A stretch of DNA of 64,000 nt. Source: Mycolicibacterium confluentis. Lineage in GTDB: Bacteria > Actinomycetota > Actinomycetes > Mycobacteriales > Mycobacteriaceae. The notes under the pieces were generated by a model that saw only the letters and a list, made by a program, of their open reading frames with translations, was not told the DNA's origin and did no database searches. The DNA lies in the NCBI RefSeq assembly GCF_010729895.1, contig NZ_AP022612.1, forward strand, positions 3,534,001 through 3,598,000. Reading direction: 5' to 3'. Positions 17,578 to 25,068 of the stretch are shown piece after piece; positions within the stretch are counted from its first letter, which is position 1, and every line of letters begins with the position of its first letter. The position numbers were made by a program, and so were the translations under genes.

Positions 17578-17596
17578 AATATACCCCCTAGGGTAT
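17578..17596 (-). promoter_or_regulatory. CsoR/CstR-like operator over the thioredoxin promoter
   Basis: ATACCC (17581-17586) and GGGTAT (17591-17596) are inverted around CCTA. This resembles the operators of CsoR-family repressors (copper CsoR/RicR, persulfide CstR). On the minus strand the site overlaps a TATATT -10-like hexamer (17583-17578), about 70 bp upstream of the thioredoxin start, which is ideal for repression. No CsoR-family gene is in the window, so the repressor would act in trans. Confidence 0.6.
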
Positions 17597-17715
17597 TCCA
17601 CTGGCCCGAGTCAGGCCAGGCCTCGACGGCGGGATGGACGCGCATCGTTGGCAGCAGGCCCTTGGCCGCGACGACTGAAGCGGTCTACCGTCAAACCAGG
17701 GACATGGAGGTTCTC

Positions 17716-18081
17716 ATGATCGAAGAACTGCAGGACATGCCCGCCGGCGTCGTCGGCATCCGGGTGTCGGGCCGGGTCACCGCCGAGGACTTCCACCAGT
17801 TCAAACCCACCCTCGATCGGATGCTGGACGCTGATGAGATCCGCTTCGTCGAGGTGGTGGCCGCTGATTACGAAGGCTTCGGCCAGGGCGGGCTGATCGC
17901 CGACGTCAAACAGGGCTTCAGCACCATCAAGCACCTCCACGCGTTCAAACGCACCGCCGTGGTCACCGACAAGGAGTGGATCGGCCACGCCATGCACGCG
18001 CTGGCCTGGATGATCCCCGGCGAGGTGTCCCTGTTCGGCCTCGACGAGTTGGACGCCGCCAAGCAGTGGGCGGCGAGCTGA
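17716..18081 (+). CDS. SpoIIAA-like (STAS-related) protein
   Basis: 121 aa from the ATG at 17716, which follows GGAGG with a 5-base spacer; an ATG 12 bp upstream lacks a ribosome site. The sequence has the SpoIIAA-like pattern: GVVGIRVSGRVTAEDFHQF, EIRFVEVVAADYEGF, then HLHAFKRTAVVTDKEWIGHA and a C-terminal helix with LDAAKQW. These proteins share the STAS/CRAL-TRIO fold. Members are found in many bacteria without a defined role. No anti-sigma or kinase partner is adjacent, so function is open. Confidence 0.85.
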   Translation: MIEELQDMPAGVVGIRVSGRVTAEDFHQFKPTLDRMLDADEIRFVEVVAADYEGFGQGGLIADVKQGFSTIKHLHAFKRTAVVTDKEWIGHAMHALAWMIPGEVSLFGLDELDAAKQWAAS

Positions 18082-18292
18082 GGCGTTTCGCGCGTACTGC
18101 ACTGTGACGCGGCGCACCTTTTCGGTATGAAATCGACTGAGCTGTACCCAATCTCACACCCACGTTTTTTGCGTTACACGGAATTAACATAGACACTTGT
18201 TGTGTTGCACACATCGGGTGATCCTCGATCCGTGGATGCCACCAAACAATGAGCTCCCCCGCGACCCGGGGGTCTACAGAGGAGTGAGAGAA

Positions 18293-18436
18293 ATGTCCTT
18301 CGCGCAGTTCCGCGACAAACAGAAGCGCGCCATCGGACGTCGGCGCCTCTACGCCCGCATCAACTCGATGCCCGCCTCGACCGTGCGCGAAGAGCTGATC
18401 GCCATCGCGCAGCGTTATGAGCGTGAGAACGCCTGA
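18293..18436 (+). CDS. 47-aa conserved-looking mycobacterial protein
   Basis: The ATG at 18293 follows GAGGAG; an upstream in-frame start at 18197 is unsupported. The product (MSFAQFRDKQKRAIGRRRLY, then ARINSMPASTVREELIAIAQ and YERENA) is a small basic-then-acidic helical peptide without signal or membrane segment. A strong terminator follows 19 bp after the stop. The 211 bp upstream (18082-18292) contain an AT-rich promoter zone (TAACAT near 18185-18190) and a TGTGT-TGC-ACACA repeat (18201-18213). That such a short frame has its own promoter region and terminator supports expression. Function unknown. Confidence 0.75.
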   Translation: MSFAQFRDKQKRAIGRRRLYARINSMPASTVREELIAIAQRYERENA

Positions 18437-18454
18437 CGCGACGCCTCCCATTTT

Positions 18455-18493
18455 CAGAGCCGGCGGCCCCTAGGGTCCCGGCTCTGTTGTTTT
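18455..18493 (+). terminator. Intrinsic terminator after the 47-aa gene
   Basis: Nine-bp arms CAGAGCCGG (18455-18463) and CCGGCTCTG (18478-18486), with GGCCCCTAGGG inside the loop that can also fold, followed by TTGTTTT. It also sits downstream of the convergent gamma-glutamyltransferase gene. Confidence 0.85.
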
Positions 18494-18504
18494 CTGGGCC
18501 GAGG

Positions 18505-20094
18505 TCAGAGGCCGACGGCCTGCCCGTCCCGACGCGGGTCACTGGCTCCCAGGTAGCCGTCGGGCAGACGCCAGATCGCCTGACAACTGCCGAAGGTGTC
18601 GGTGTCGCCGACGACGGCCACGTCGTGACCGCGTGTGCGCAACCCGTCGACCGTCGCCGCTGAGAACCCGGACTCGAGGCGCACCCGCATCCCGTGTTCC
18701 CACCGGAACCGCGGCCCGTCGCACGCGGCCTGAGGGTTCTGGCCGTGGTCGGCGATACGCACCACCATCTGCAGATGCCCCTGTGGCTGCATGAATCCGC
18801 CCATCACCCCGAAACTCATCACCGGAACGCCATGGCGGGTGAGGAAGGCGGGAACGATGGTGTGGTACGGGCGCTTTCGTGGCCCGACGACGTTCGGATG
18901 CCCTGGGACCGCGCTGAATCCGGTGCCGCGATTCTGCAGCGAGATCCCCGTGCCCGGCACCACCACACCCGACCCGAAACCGTCGTAGTTGGACTGGATC
19001 ATCGACACCATCATTCCGGCGGCGTCGGCCGCGGTCAGATATACGGTGCCGCCCTTCGGGGGCCTGCCAGCCGTGACGGGCGTGGCTCGCGTCGGGTCGA
19101 TCAGCGCCGACCGCTGTCGCAGATAGTCGGGGTCCAACAACCGGTGCGGCGGCACCGACATGTGGTCGATGTCGGCGACGCAGGCCTGCGCATCGGCGAA
19201 GGCCAGTTTGATCGCCTCGATCTGCAGGTGCACGCTGTCGGCGGAATCGACTGGGAGCGAGTCCATGTCGAAATGCGCCAGCATGCCGATCGCCATCAGC
19301 GCGACGATCCCCTGACCGTTGGGTGGGATCTCATGCAGCGTGTAGCCGCGGTAGTCGACGCTGATCGGGTCGACCCAGTCGGCACGGTGCGCGGCCAGGT
19401 CGGTGGCCTGCATCGCGCCACCGTTGGCGGTTGAGTGCGCCTCCATCTTCGCCGCCAACTCACCGCGATAGAAGTCCTGTCCGCCGGTCTCCGCGATGGT
19501 CGTCAGTGTGGCCGCATGCTCGGGCAGGCGGAACAACTCCCCCGGCGCCGGTGCTCGCCCACCGGGAAGGAACGCTTCGGCGAACCCGGGCTGTGAGCGC
19601 ATCGCGGGCACCTGACGGGCCCACTGGGCGGCCACCGTCGGCGACACGAGAAAACCGTTGCGGCCATAGTCGATTGCGGGTTCGAAGATCGAAGTGAACG
19701 GCAGTCTGCCGAACCTGGCGTGCAGTTCGGCCCAGGCCGACACCGCGCCCGGCACGGTGACCGAGTTCCACCCTCGTGACGGGATCAGGCCGTCGTGGAA
19801 GTAGGACGGCGTCCACGCCTGTGGGGAGCGTCCCGAGGCATTCAGACCGTGCAGACGCTCGCCATCCCACACGAGGGCGAACGCGTCCGACCCGATGCCG
19901 TTGGACACCGGTTCCACCAGGGTCAGGGTGATCGCGGTGGCCAGCGCTGCATCGATCGCGTTTCCGCCCTGGGCCAGCATGGCCAGACCCGCCTGCGCCG
20001 CCAGCGGCTGGGACGTGCAGACGACGTTGCGCGCCAGAACGGGTGTGCGGGGCCACGCGTACGGCAGATCCCAGGTGAACGGCGGCCCCGTCAT
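18505..20094 (-). CDS. Gamma-glutamyltransferase family protein
   Basis: 529 aa from the ATG at 20092-20094. It has the Ntn-hydrolase layout: a large-subunit part starting with VVCTSQPLAAQAGLAMLAQGGNAIDAALA, then the autocleavage site GGT with catalytic Thr350 (KGGTVYLTAAD), then the small subunit with GVMGGFMQPQGHLQ. No signal peptide is visible, so it may be cytoplasmic like several bacterial homologues of this branch. It would transfer or hydrolyse gamma-glutamyl groups of glutathione-like compounds or related amides; mycobacteria lack glutathione, so the true substrate is unclear. Single gene, convergent with the 47-aa gene. Confidence 0.88.
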   Translation of the reverse strand: MTGPPFTWDLPYAWPRTPVLARNVVCTSQPLAAQAGLAMLAQGGNAIDAALATAITLTLVEPVSNGIGSDAFALVWDGERLHGLNASGRSPQAWTPSYFHDGLIPSRGWNSVTVPGAVSAWAELHARFGRLPFTSIFEPAIDYGRNGFLVSPTVAAQWARQVPAMRSQPGFAEAFLPGGRAPAPGELFRLPEHAATLTTIAETGGQDFYRGELAAKMEAHSTANGGAMQATDLAAHRADWVDPISVDYRGYTLHEIPPNGQGIVALMAIGMLAHFDMDSLPVDSADSVHLQIEAIKLAFADAQACVADIDHMSVPPHRLLDPDYLRQRSALIDPTRATPVTAGRPPKGGTVYLTAADAAGMMVSMIQSNYDGFGSGVVVPGTGISLQNRGTGFSAVPGHPNVVGPRKRPYHTIVPAFLTRHGVPVMSFGVMGGFMQPQGHLQMVVRIADHGQNPQAACDGPRFRWEHGMRVRLESGFSAATVDGLRTRGHDVAVVGDTDTFGSCQAIWRLPDGYLGASDPRRDGQAVGL

Positions 20095-20135
20095 CGGTGC
20101 AATTCTAGAACCGGTCGCGGCTGGAGGCCTGGGCA

Positions 20136-20423
20136 TCAGACCCACGGCAACCAGGGCTGCCACAACGGAACGCCGTAGAAGCCACGGGGATAGTCATGGA
20201 AACCGCCGTACCCGTGGAAACCACCGCCGTAACCGTGGAAACCACCGCCGTGGAAACCCCCATAGCCGTGACCGGCGGGCACGACGTCCCCGCCGGTGGC
20301 CGTGGTGACCACCGCAGGCTGGCCCGTGCCGGGGTCGGCCACGGCCACCGGTGCGGCAGCGATAGCGCACGCTGCGGCGCACGCCGCCAGTGCCGTTGTG
20401 ATGTACCTGATTCCAGTACGCAT
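20136..20423 (-). CDS. Small exported Gly/His-rich protein
   Basis: 95 aa from the ATG at 20421-20423 with AAGGAG eight bases upstream. A signal peptide (about 30 residues, ending APVAVADP) is followed by a repetitive stretch of GGFHGYGG-type units with five or six His, and an aromatic tail (VPLWQPWLPWV). The repeats are also visible in DNA as near-tandem copies of about 21 bp (20195-20270). Histidines spaced by Gly could bind copper, nickel or zinc in the envelope; this is inference. It lies 109 bp downstream of the monooxygenase gene and 41 bp upstream of the gamma-glutamyltransferase gene, all on the minus strand. Confidence 0.8.
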   Translation of the reverse strand: MRTGIRYITTALAACAAACAIAAAPVAVADPGTGQPAVVTTATGGDVVPAGHGYGGFHGGGFHGYGGGFHGYGGFHDYPRGFYGVPLWQPWLPWV

Positions 20424-20532
20424 GATCGAACTCCTTCGAGAATCCTTTGCAGGCTTGCTCTTTCCAGAGTTGCGCTCGCCCGTGGCAGCGCCATCACCGC
20501 TGGCCCCCATGGGGACTACCTGCTGGCAGGTA

Positions 20533-21654
20533 CTAGGCGATGGCACGGGCTTCCTTCTCCACGTCGTAGTCGCGCACCCAGGAATGGTTCAGACTCACAG
20601 GTTGCGCGGAGTCGAAGAGATGCCCGTTGACCCGCGCGTCGTGCTGAACGCGCGCAGTGTGTTCGCGGCGCAGTGTCTGGTACCGCATCAGAGCGTCGGG
20701 GACGTCGGCGGCCGACACGCCGCGCAGCAGGATGGCCAGCGCCAGCGCATCCTCGATCGCCTGGTTGGCCCCCTGACCGAGGTGCGGCAGCATCGGATGG
20801 GCCGCATCGCCGAGCAGGGCCAATCTGCCGGTTGTCCAGCGAGGCAGCGGATCGCGGTCGTAGAGACCCCACCTGAACGTGGATTCGACGCGCGAAAGCA
20901 GGTGGGCGGTTTCCGGGGCCCAGTCGGCGAACTCGGCGGCCAACACCGCGGGATCACCTGGAGCGGACCATGATCCGAGCATCTCGTCGCCGGCCGGAAC
21001 AAAGCCCACGTAGTTGACCAACTGACCGGCGCGCACAGGGTAGGTCAGCAGGTGCCGGCCCTCACCACCCCACGTCAGCAGCCCCGCAGGCCAGTTGTGC
21101 AGTCGCGCGGCCGGAATCAGGCCACGGTAGGCGACCATGCCGGAGAACACCGGGTCCGCGGGTTCCGCGACGTAGCGCTGCAGCGTGGAGTGAATCCCGT
21201 CGGCGCCGATCACGACGTCGGCATGCACGAGGGCGCCGTTGTCGAAGCCCACCACCGCCGAGTCCTCGTCCTGACCGAACAGCACGCAGCGATGTCCGGT
21301 GCAGACGGTGCCCGGAGGCAGGGCCGAGGCCAGGGCGGCCACCAGGTCAGCACGGCGAAGTGCGAGTGGCCAGGCACCGACGCTGTAGATCTCATGTGAA
21401 ACGACGGTCCCGTCCGGGGTGAAGAACTGGAACTCGGGCAGCAGCGAGCCGAGGCGGCCGACCCGCTGGCCGACACCGAGTCGATCGAGAACCCGCTGGC
21501 TGTTGTGCTGCAGCGAGACGCCGGCCCCGATGTCACCGAGTCGATGCGCCCGTTCATAGACCCGTACGTTCGCCCCGGTCCGGTGCAACGCGAGGGCCGT
21601 CGACAATCCGCCGATCCCGCCGCCGATGATGGCTGCCTTCAGTCTCTTCGTCAC
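20533..21654 (-). CDS. FAD-dependent aromatic monooxygenase (salicylate hydroxylase-like)
   Basis: 373 aa from the GTG at 21652-21654, chosen because the Rossmann motif then lies at residues 11-16 (GGGIGG) as in relatives. The NAD(P)H/FAD DG motif (VIGADGIHS) and the GD motif (LLGDAAHPMLPHLGQG) of class A flavoprotein monooxygenases are intact. It probably hydroxylates an aromatic acid in the cytoplasm. No ring-cleavage genes are nearby. It is divergent from the metalloprotease cluster across 218 bp. Confidence 0.88.
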   Translation of the reverse strand: MTKRLKAAIIGGGIGGLSTALALHRTGANVRVYERAHRLGDIGAGVSLQHNSQRVLDRLGVGQRVGRLGSLLPEFQFFTPDGTVVSHEIYSVGAWPLALRRADLVAALASALPPGTVCTGHRCVLFGQDEDSAVVGFDNGALVHADVVIGADGIHSTLQRYVAEPADPVFSGMVAYRGLIPAARLHNWPAGLLTWGGEGRHLLTYPVRAGQLVNYVGFVPAGDEMLGSWSAPGDPAVLAAEFADWAPETAHLLSRVESTFRWGLYDRDPLPRWTTGRLALLGDAAHPMLPHLGQGANQAIEDALALAILLRGVSAADVPDALMRYQTLRREHTARVQHDARVNGHLFDSAQPVSLNHSWVRDYDVEKEARAIA

Positions 21655-21872
21655 GTTCGTCCACCTGCCCGTTCGACGGCTGCTGCCCTCTTCAGGATCA
21701 GCAGCCCGCGCAGTGGGTGTCATTGGTGCTGGCACCCATTGCTGCTTCCGGTGAGCCGGAACTGCTGCGGGTGACTCGGGTAGCGGACTACTCGCGACCG
21801 GTACCCGTCGCCGTGCCTAATCTCGGTCCACGAACACGCGACGCAGCCTGCGTCCCGGACCGGGGGGATCCG

Positions 21873-23246
21873 ATGACATACATCAGTTGCAGCATCAAGA
21901 CACTGCCGACCGAACTCGCGGAAGAGGCGGCGGCCAAGGCGATCGAACTCAACCCGGAGAATGCGCCGTCGGCGCAGGACCGGGCCGCGCTGGGCCCGGA
22001 CCTGCCCTTGTCGGCGATCACCGCACGGCGCTGGCCGAAGTCCGGTGTCCGGTTGAGCGTCAGCTTTCTCGACAATCCCGGCGCCGACCTGCGCGCCCGC
22101 ATCCTGTCCCACATGAACGCCTGGGGGGCCTGGGCGAACGTGCGGTTCACCGAGACCGCTGGCACCGGCCAGGTCCGCATCGCGCGGAAGGCCGGCGACG
22201 GCTATTGGTCCTATCTGGGCACCGACGTGCTGTCAATCGCGACCAACAAGCCGACGATGAACCTCGCCAGCTTCAGCATGAACACGCCGGAATCGGAATT
22301 CCACCGGGTGGTGCGGCACGAGACCGGGCACACGCTGGGCTTCCCCCATGAGCACCGCCGCAAGGCGATCGTCGACCGGATCGACCGGGAGAAGGCCATC
22401 GTCTACTTCATGCGCACTCAGGGCTGGACCCGGGCGGAGGTCATCGAGCAGGTGCTGACCCCGTTCGACAACTCGGCCCTGATCGCGAGCGCGGCCACCG
22501 ACCCGACCTCGATCATGTGCTACGGCCTGCCCGCCGAGATCATGAAGGACGGCATCGCCGTCCCCGGCGGTCCCGACATCAACAACCTCGACGCCACCTT
22601 CGCCGGACAGTTGTACCCCGGCCCAGTGTCGCCGACGTCGATGTGGCCCAACGGCAAGGTGTATCTGTTCAAGGGATCTCAGTACGTGCGCTACAACGTC
22701 GCCGCAGACAAGGTCGACGCGGGTTACCCGCTGCCGATCGCGGGTAACTGGCCCGGGTTCCCAGCGGACTTCGCCAGTGGGATCGACTCCGGCGTGCTGT
22801 GGACGAACGGCAAGGCCTACTACTTCCGCGGCAACCAGTACATCCGCTATGACGTGGTCAACGACAGAGTGGACGCCGGCTACCCGCGGCCCATCTTCAA
22901 CAACTGGCCTGGGTTGTGGGCCGGCGGCATCGACGCCGGTGTGGTGTGGCCCAACGGCAAGGCCTATCTGTTCAAGGGATCTCAGTACGTGCGCTACGAC
23001 ATCGCGGCCGACCGCGTGGATCCCGGCTATCCGAAGCCGATCGCCGGGAACTGGCCCGGCATGCCCGCGGCGTTCGCGCAGGGCATCGACGAGATCGTCG
23101 TGTGGCCCAACGGCAAGGCGTATGCGTTCAAGGGATCTCAGTACGTGCGCTACGACATCGCGGCCGACCGCGTGGATCCCGGTTATCCCCTGCCGATCGA
23201 CCCGCACTGGCCCGGCCTGTGGAGCAGCGGAGTAGGGACACGATGA
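21873..23246 (+). CDS. Astacin-type metalloprotease fused to hemopexin-like repeats
   Basis: 457 aa from the ATG at 21873 behind GGGGGG; upstream codons to 21717 carry no domain. Residues about 45-235 form a metzincin protease. The zinc motif HETGHTLGFPH (His149, Glu150, His153, His159) and the Met-turn SIMCYG (Met215, Tyr217) match the astacin (M12A) pattern. Residues about 250-457 are four hemopexin-like blades, each with a W.NGK.Y.F.G.QY.RY core, 49-56 residues apart. No signal peptide is visible, unusual for an astacin. It overlaps the next protease gene by ATGA. Hemopexin propellers usually bind proteins or ligands, so the propeller may select the substrate. Domain calls are firm; the biological role is unknown. 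Confidence 0.88.
   Translation: MTYISCSIKTLPTELAEEAAAKAIELNPENAPSAQDRAALGPDLPLSAITARRWPKSGVRLSVSFLDNPGADLRARILSHMNAWGAWANVRFTETAGTGQVRIARKAGDGYWSYLGTDVLSIATNKPTMNLASFSMNTPESEFHRVVRHETGHTLGFPHEHRRKAIVDRIDREKAIVYFMRTQGWTRAEVIEQVLTPFDNSALIASAATDPTSIMCYGLPAEIMKDGIAVPGGPDINNLDATFAGQLYPGPVSPTSMWPNGKVYLFKGSQYVRYNVAADKVDAGYPLPIAGNWPGFPADFASGIDSGVLWTNGKAYYFRGNQYIRYDVVNDRVDAGYPRPIFNNWPGLWAGGIDAGVVWPNGKAYLFKGSQYVRYDIAADRVDPGYPKPIAGNWPGMPAAFAQGIDEIVVWPNGKAYAFKGSQYVRYDIAADRVDPGYPLPIDPHWPGLWSSGVGTR
22971..23182 (+). repeat. Exact 56-bp direct repeat within the hemopexin-like region
   Basis: The 56 bases at 22971-23026 recur unchanged at 23127-23182, 156 bp (52 codons) apart. A shorter, diverged copy starts near 22669. 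They encode the FKGSQYVRY core of blades 3 and 4 (and 1). Identity at the DNA level points to recent duplication or gene conversion between blades. Confidence 0.92.
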
Positions 23247-25057
23247 GCATTGAGCACATCAGCGGGCCCAGCCTGGAGACTCCGCGGCGACGTCGGTTGC
23301 GGACGTTCGCGTTCGACCCGATGTCCACGCGCCTGTCGGGCCGGCACCTGACGGTCAGCGTGCCCTACGAGACGGGGTTGGAACCCGGCCCGCGGGGTGA
23401 GGCGGTGGAGGTCGTCGACTACAACCCGGTGCACGACACCTGGGCGGCGATGATCGATCTCGACGATCCGTTCGTCCTGGCGCAGGACGGCATGGAACCC
23501 GCCGAAGGTGATCCGCGGACACATCAACAGATCGTCTATGCCGTCACCACCGGCGTCCTGGAGCGCTTCGAGCGCTATCTGGGACGCCGGTTCCGGTGGC
23601 GCGGGGAGAAGCAACTCCGCCTGGTGCCGCATGCGTTCGAGGGACGCAACGCCTTCTTCGACCCGAAACGGAAAGCCGTGCTGTTCGGCTACTTCCGGGC
23701 CGATGCGAACGATCCCGGGGCGAACCTGCCCGATCAGATGATCTTCACATGCCTGTCCTCGGACATCATCGCCCATGAGGTGACGCACGCGATCGTGCAC
23801 CGGTTGCGGAGGTACTTCTCCGAACCCACCAACCGGGACGTGTTGGCGTCACACGAGGCCTTCGCCGACCTCATCGCCCTGTTCCAGCACTTCAGTCATC
23901 GCGACGTGGTGTTCGACGCGGTGACCACCACCGCGGGCGCCCTCGACAAGGGCGGTGTGCTCTTCGACCTGGCCGACGAGTTCGGCAAGTCGACGGGTCG
24001 CGGCGCCGCGCTGCGCAGGGCCATCGATCCCGCCGTCCCGCGTGAGGAGCAGCGAACCCCCGAGAGGTTCCGTGCCGCAACCGAACCACACGAGCGCGGG
24101 GCATGTTTCGTGGCCGCGGTGTTCGACGCCTTCCTGGATCATTTCGAGGCATCGGTGGCCGATCTGAAGCGGATCGCCAGTGGCGGCACCGGCATACTGC
24201 CGCCGGGACGTCTGCATCCGGACCTGGTGAACCGGGTGACCACCGAGGCCGTGCGCTCGGCAGACCGGCATCTGGCCATGGTGGTGCGCGCCTTCGACTA
24301 CCTTCCGCCGCTGGACGTCACGTTCGGTGACATCGTCCGAGCGGTCGTCACCGCCGATCATGCGCTGTACCCAGAGGATTCACTGCGGTTGCGGGCCGGT
24401 CTGGTCGAGTCGCTGCGCCGGCGCGGAATCTGGCCGGCGCAGGTCGCCTCGCTCAGCGAGGAGGCGCTCGTGTGGCCGGGCCCGATCCAACCGCTGAGCC
24501 TGTCCCCCGACGTCCCGTTGGCAGATCTCGTCCTCGAGGCGACGATGAACCTCGACACCGACAGCAGACCCGGTAAGCGATGCCCGGACTTCTATCGCAG
24601 GCTCCATGCCTGGGCTGCGGGCAACGCGGTGGCATTGGGACTGGACCCGGATTCGGGAACACCCATTGCGGTCGAAAGCGTGCACGTCACATTTCGGCTC
24701 GCCGACGATCGGCAGCCCCGTCCCGAGGTGGTGATCCAATTGGTCCAGCGCCGTGAGGATCTCGAGGTTCAGCTGCAGCCGGGGCTGCCGGAGGATGCGC
24801 GCACTCCGCTGCGCGCCGGCACCACGCTGATCGCGCGTGTCAGCGGTGAGGTGATCCACGTGGTCAGCAAGCCGCTGCCGTTCACGGTCCCACCGACGGG
24901 CACCGACGCTCAGCTGTTCCACTACCTGGGCGCCGAGCGGTTGCACAACCTGCAGAACTGGTTCGGCCAGGTCGATGACGACGACCCGCTGGCCCCGTGG
25001 CTGGCCGAACCCGCGGTCAGTCGGCTGACCTTCGCCAACCTGCACGGCAACGACTGA
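23243..25057 (+). CDS. Gluzincin-type metalloprotease
   Basis: 604 aa from the ATG at 23243 (ATGA overlap with the previous gene); longer in-frame upstream codons only mirror the hemopexin repeats and are rejected. The catalytic motif HEVTH (His178, Glu179, His182) is followed 22 residues later by SHEAFAD, giving the third ligand Glu205 and the ExxxD pattern of thermolysin-like gluzincins. A 200-residue C-terminal region is Arg/Leu-rich with beta-type stretches (VTFRLADDRQP, VVIQLVQRREDLEVQL). No signal peptide. The middle protein of a three-gene set with an astacin-hemopexin protease and an MBL-fold protein. Activity is probable from intact ligands; substrate unknown. Confidence 0.82.
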   Translation: MSIEHISGPSLETPRRRRLRTFAFDPMSTRLSGRHLTVSVPYETGLEPGPRGEAVEVVDYNPVHDTWAAMIDLDDPFVLAQDGMEPAEGDPRTHQQIVYAVTTGVLERFERYLGRRFRWRGEKQLRLVPHAFEGRNAFFDPKRKAVLFGYFRADANDPGANLPDQMIFTCLSSDIIAHEVTHAIVHRLRRYFSEPTNRDVLASHEAFADLIALFQHFSHRDVVFDAVTTTAGALDKGGVLFDLADEFGKSTGRGAALRRAIDPAVPREEQRTPERFRAATEPHERGACFVAAVFDAFLDHFEASVADLKRIASGGTGILPPGRLHPDLVNRVTTEAVRSADRHLAMVVRAFDYLPPLDVTFGDIVRAVVTADHALYPEDSLRLRAGLVESLRRRGIWPAQVASLSEEALVWPGPIQPLSLSPDVPLADLVLEATMNLDTDSRPGKRCPDFYRRLHAWAAGNAVALGLDPDSGTPIAVESVHVTFRLADDRQPRPEVVIQLVQRREDLEVQLQPGLPEDARTPLRAGTTLIARVSGEVIHVVSKPLPFTVPPTGTDAQLFHYLGAERLHNLQNWFGQVDDDDPLAPWLAEPAVSRLTFANLHGND

Positions 25058-25068
25058 CGGGGGTGGGG

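Noticed and set aside
17509..17601. Longer thioredoxin start (MEYPRGY...)
   Set aside because: It reads through the operator and -10 region and has no ribosome site; the ATG at 17508 has one.
20195..20270. Short regular repeats that might suggest a CRISPR array
   Set aside because: They are in-frame codon repeats of a Gly/His-rich peptide, without unique spacers or cas genes.
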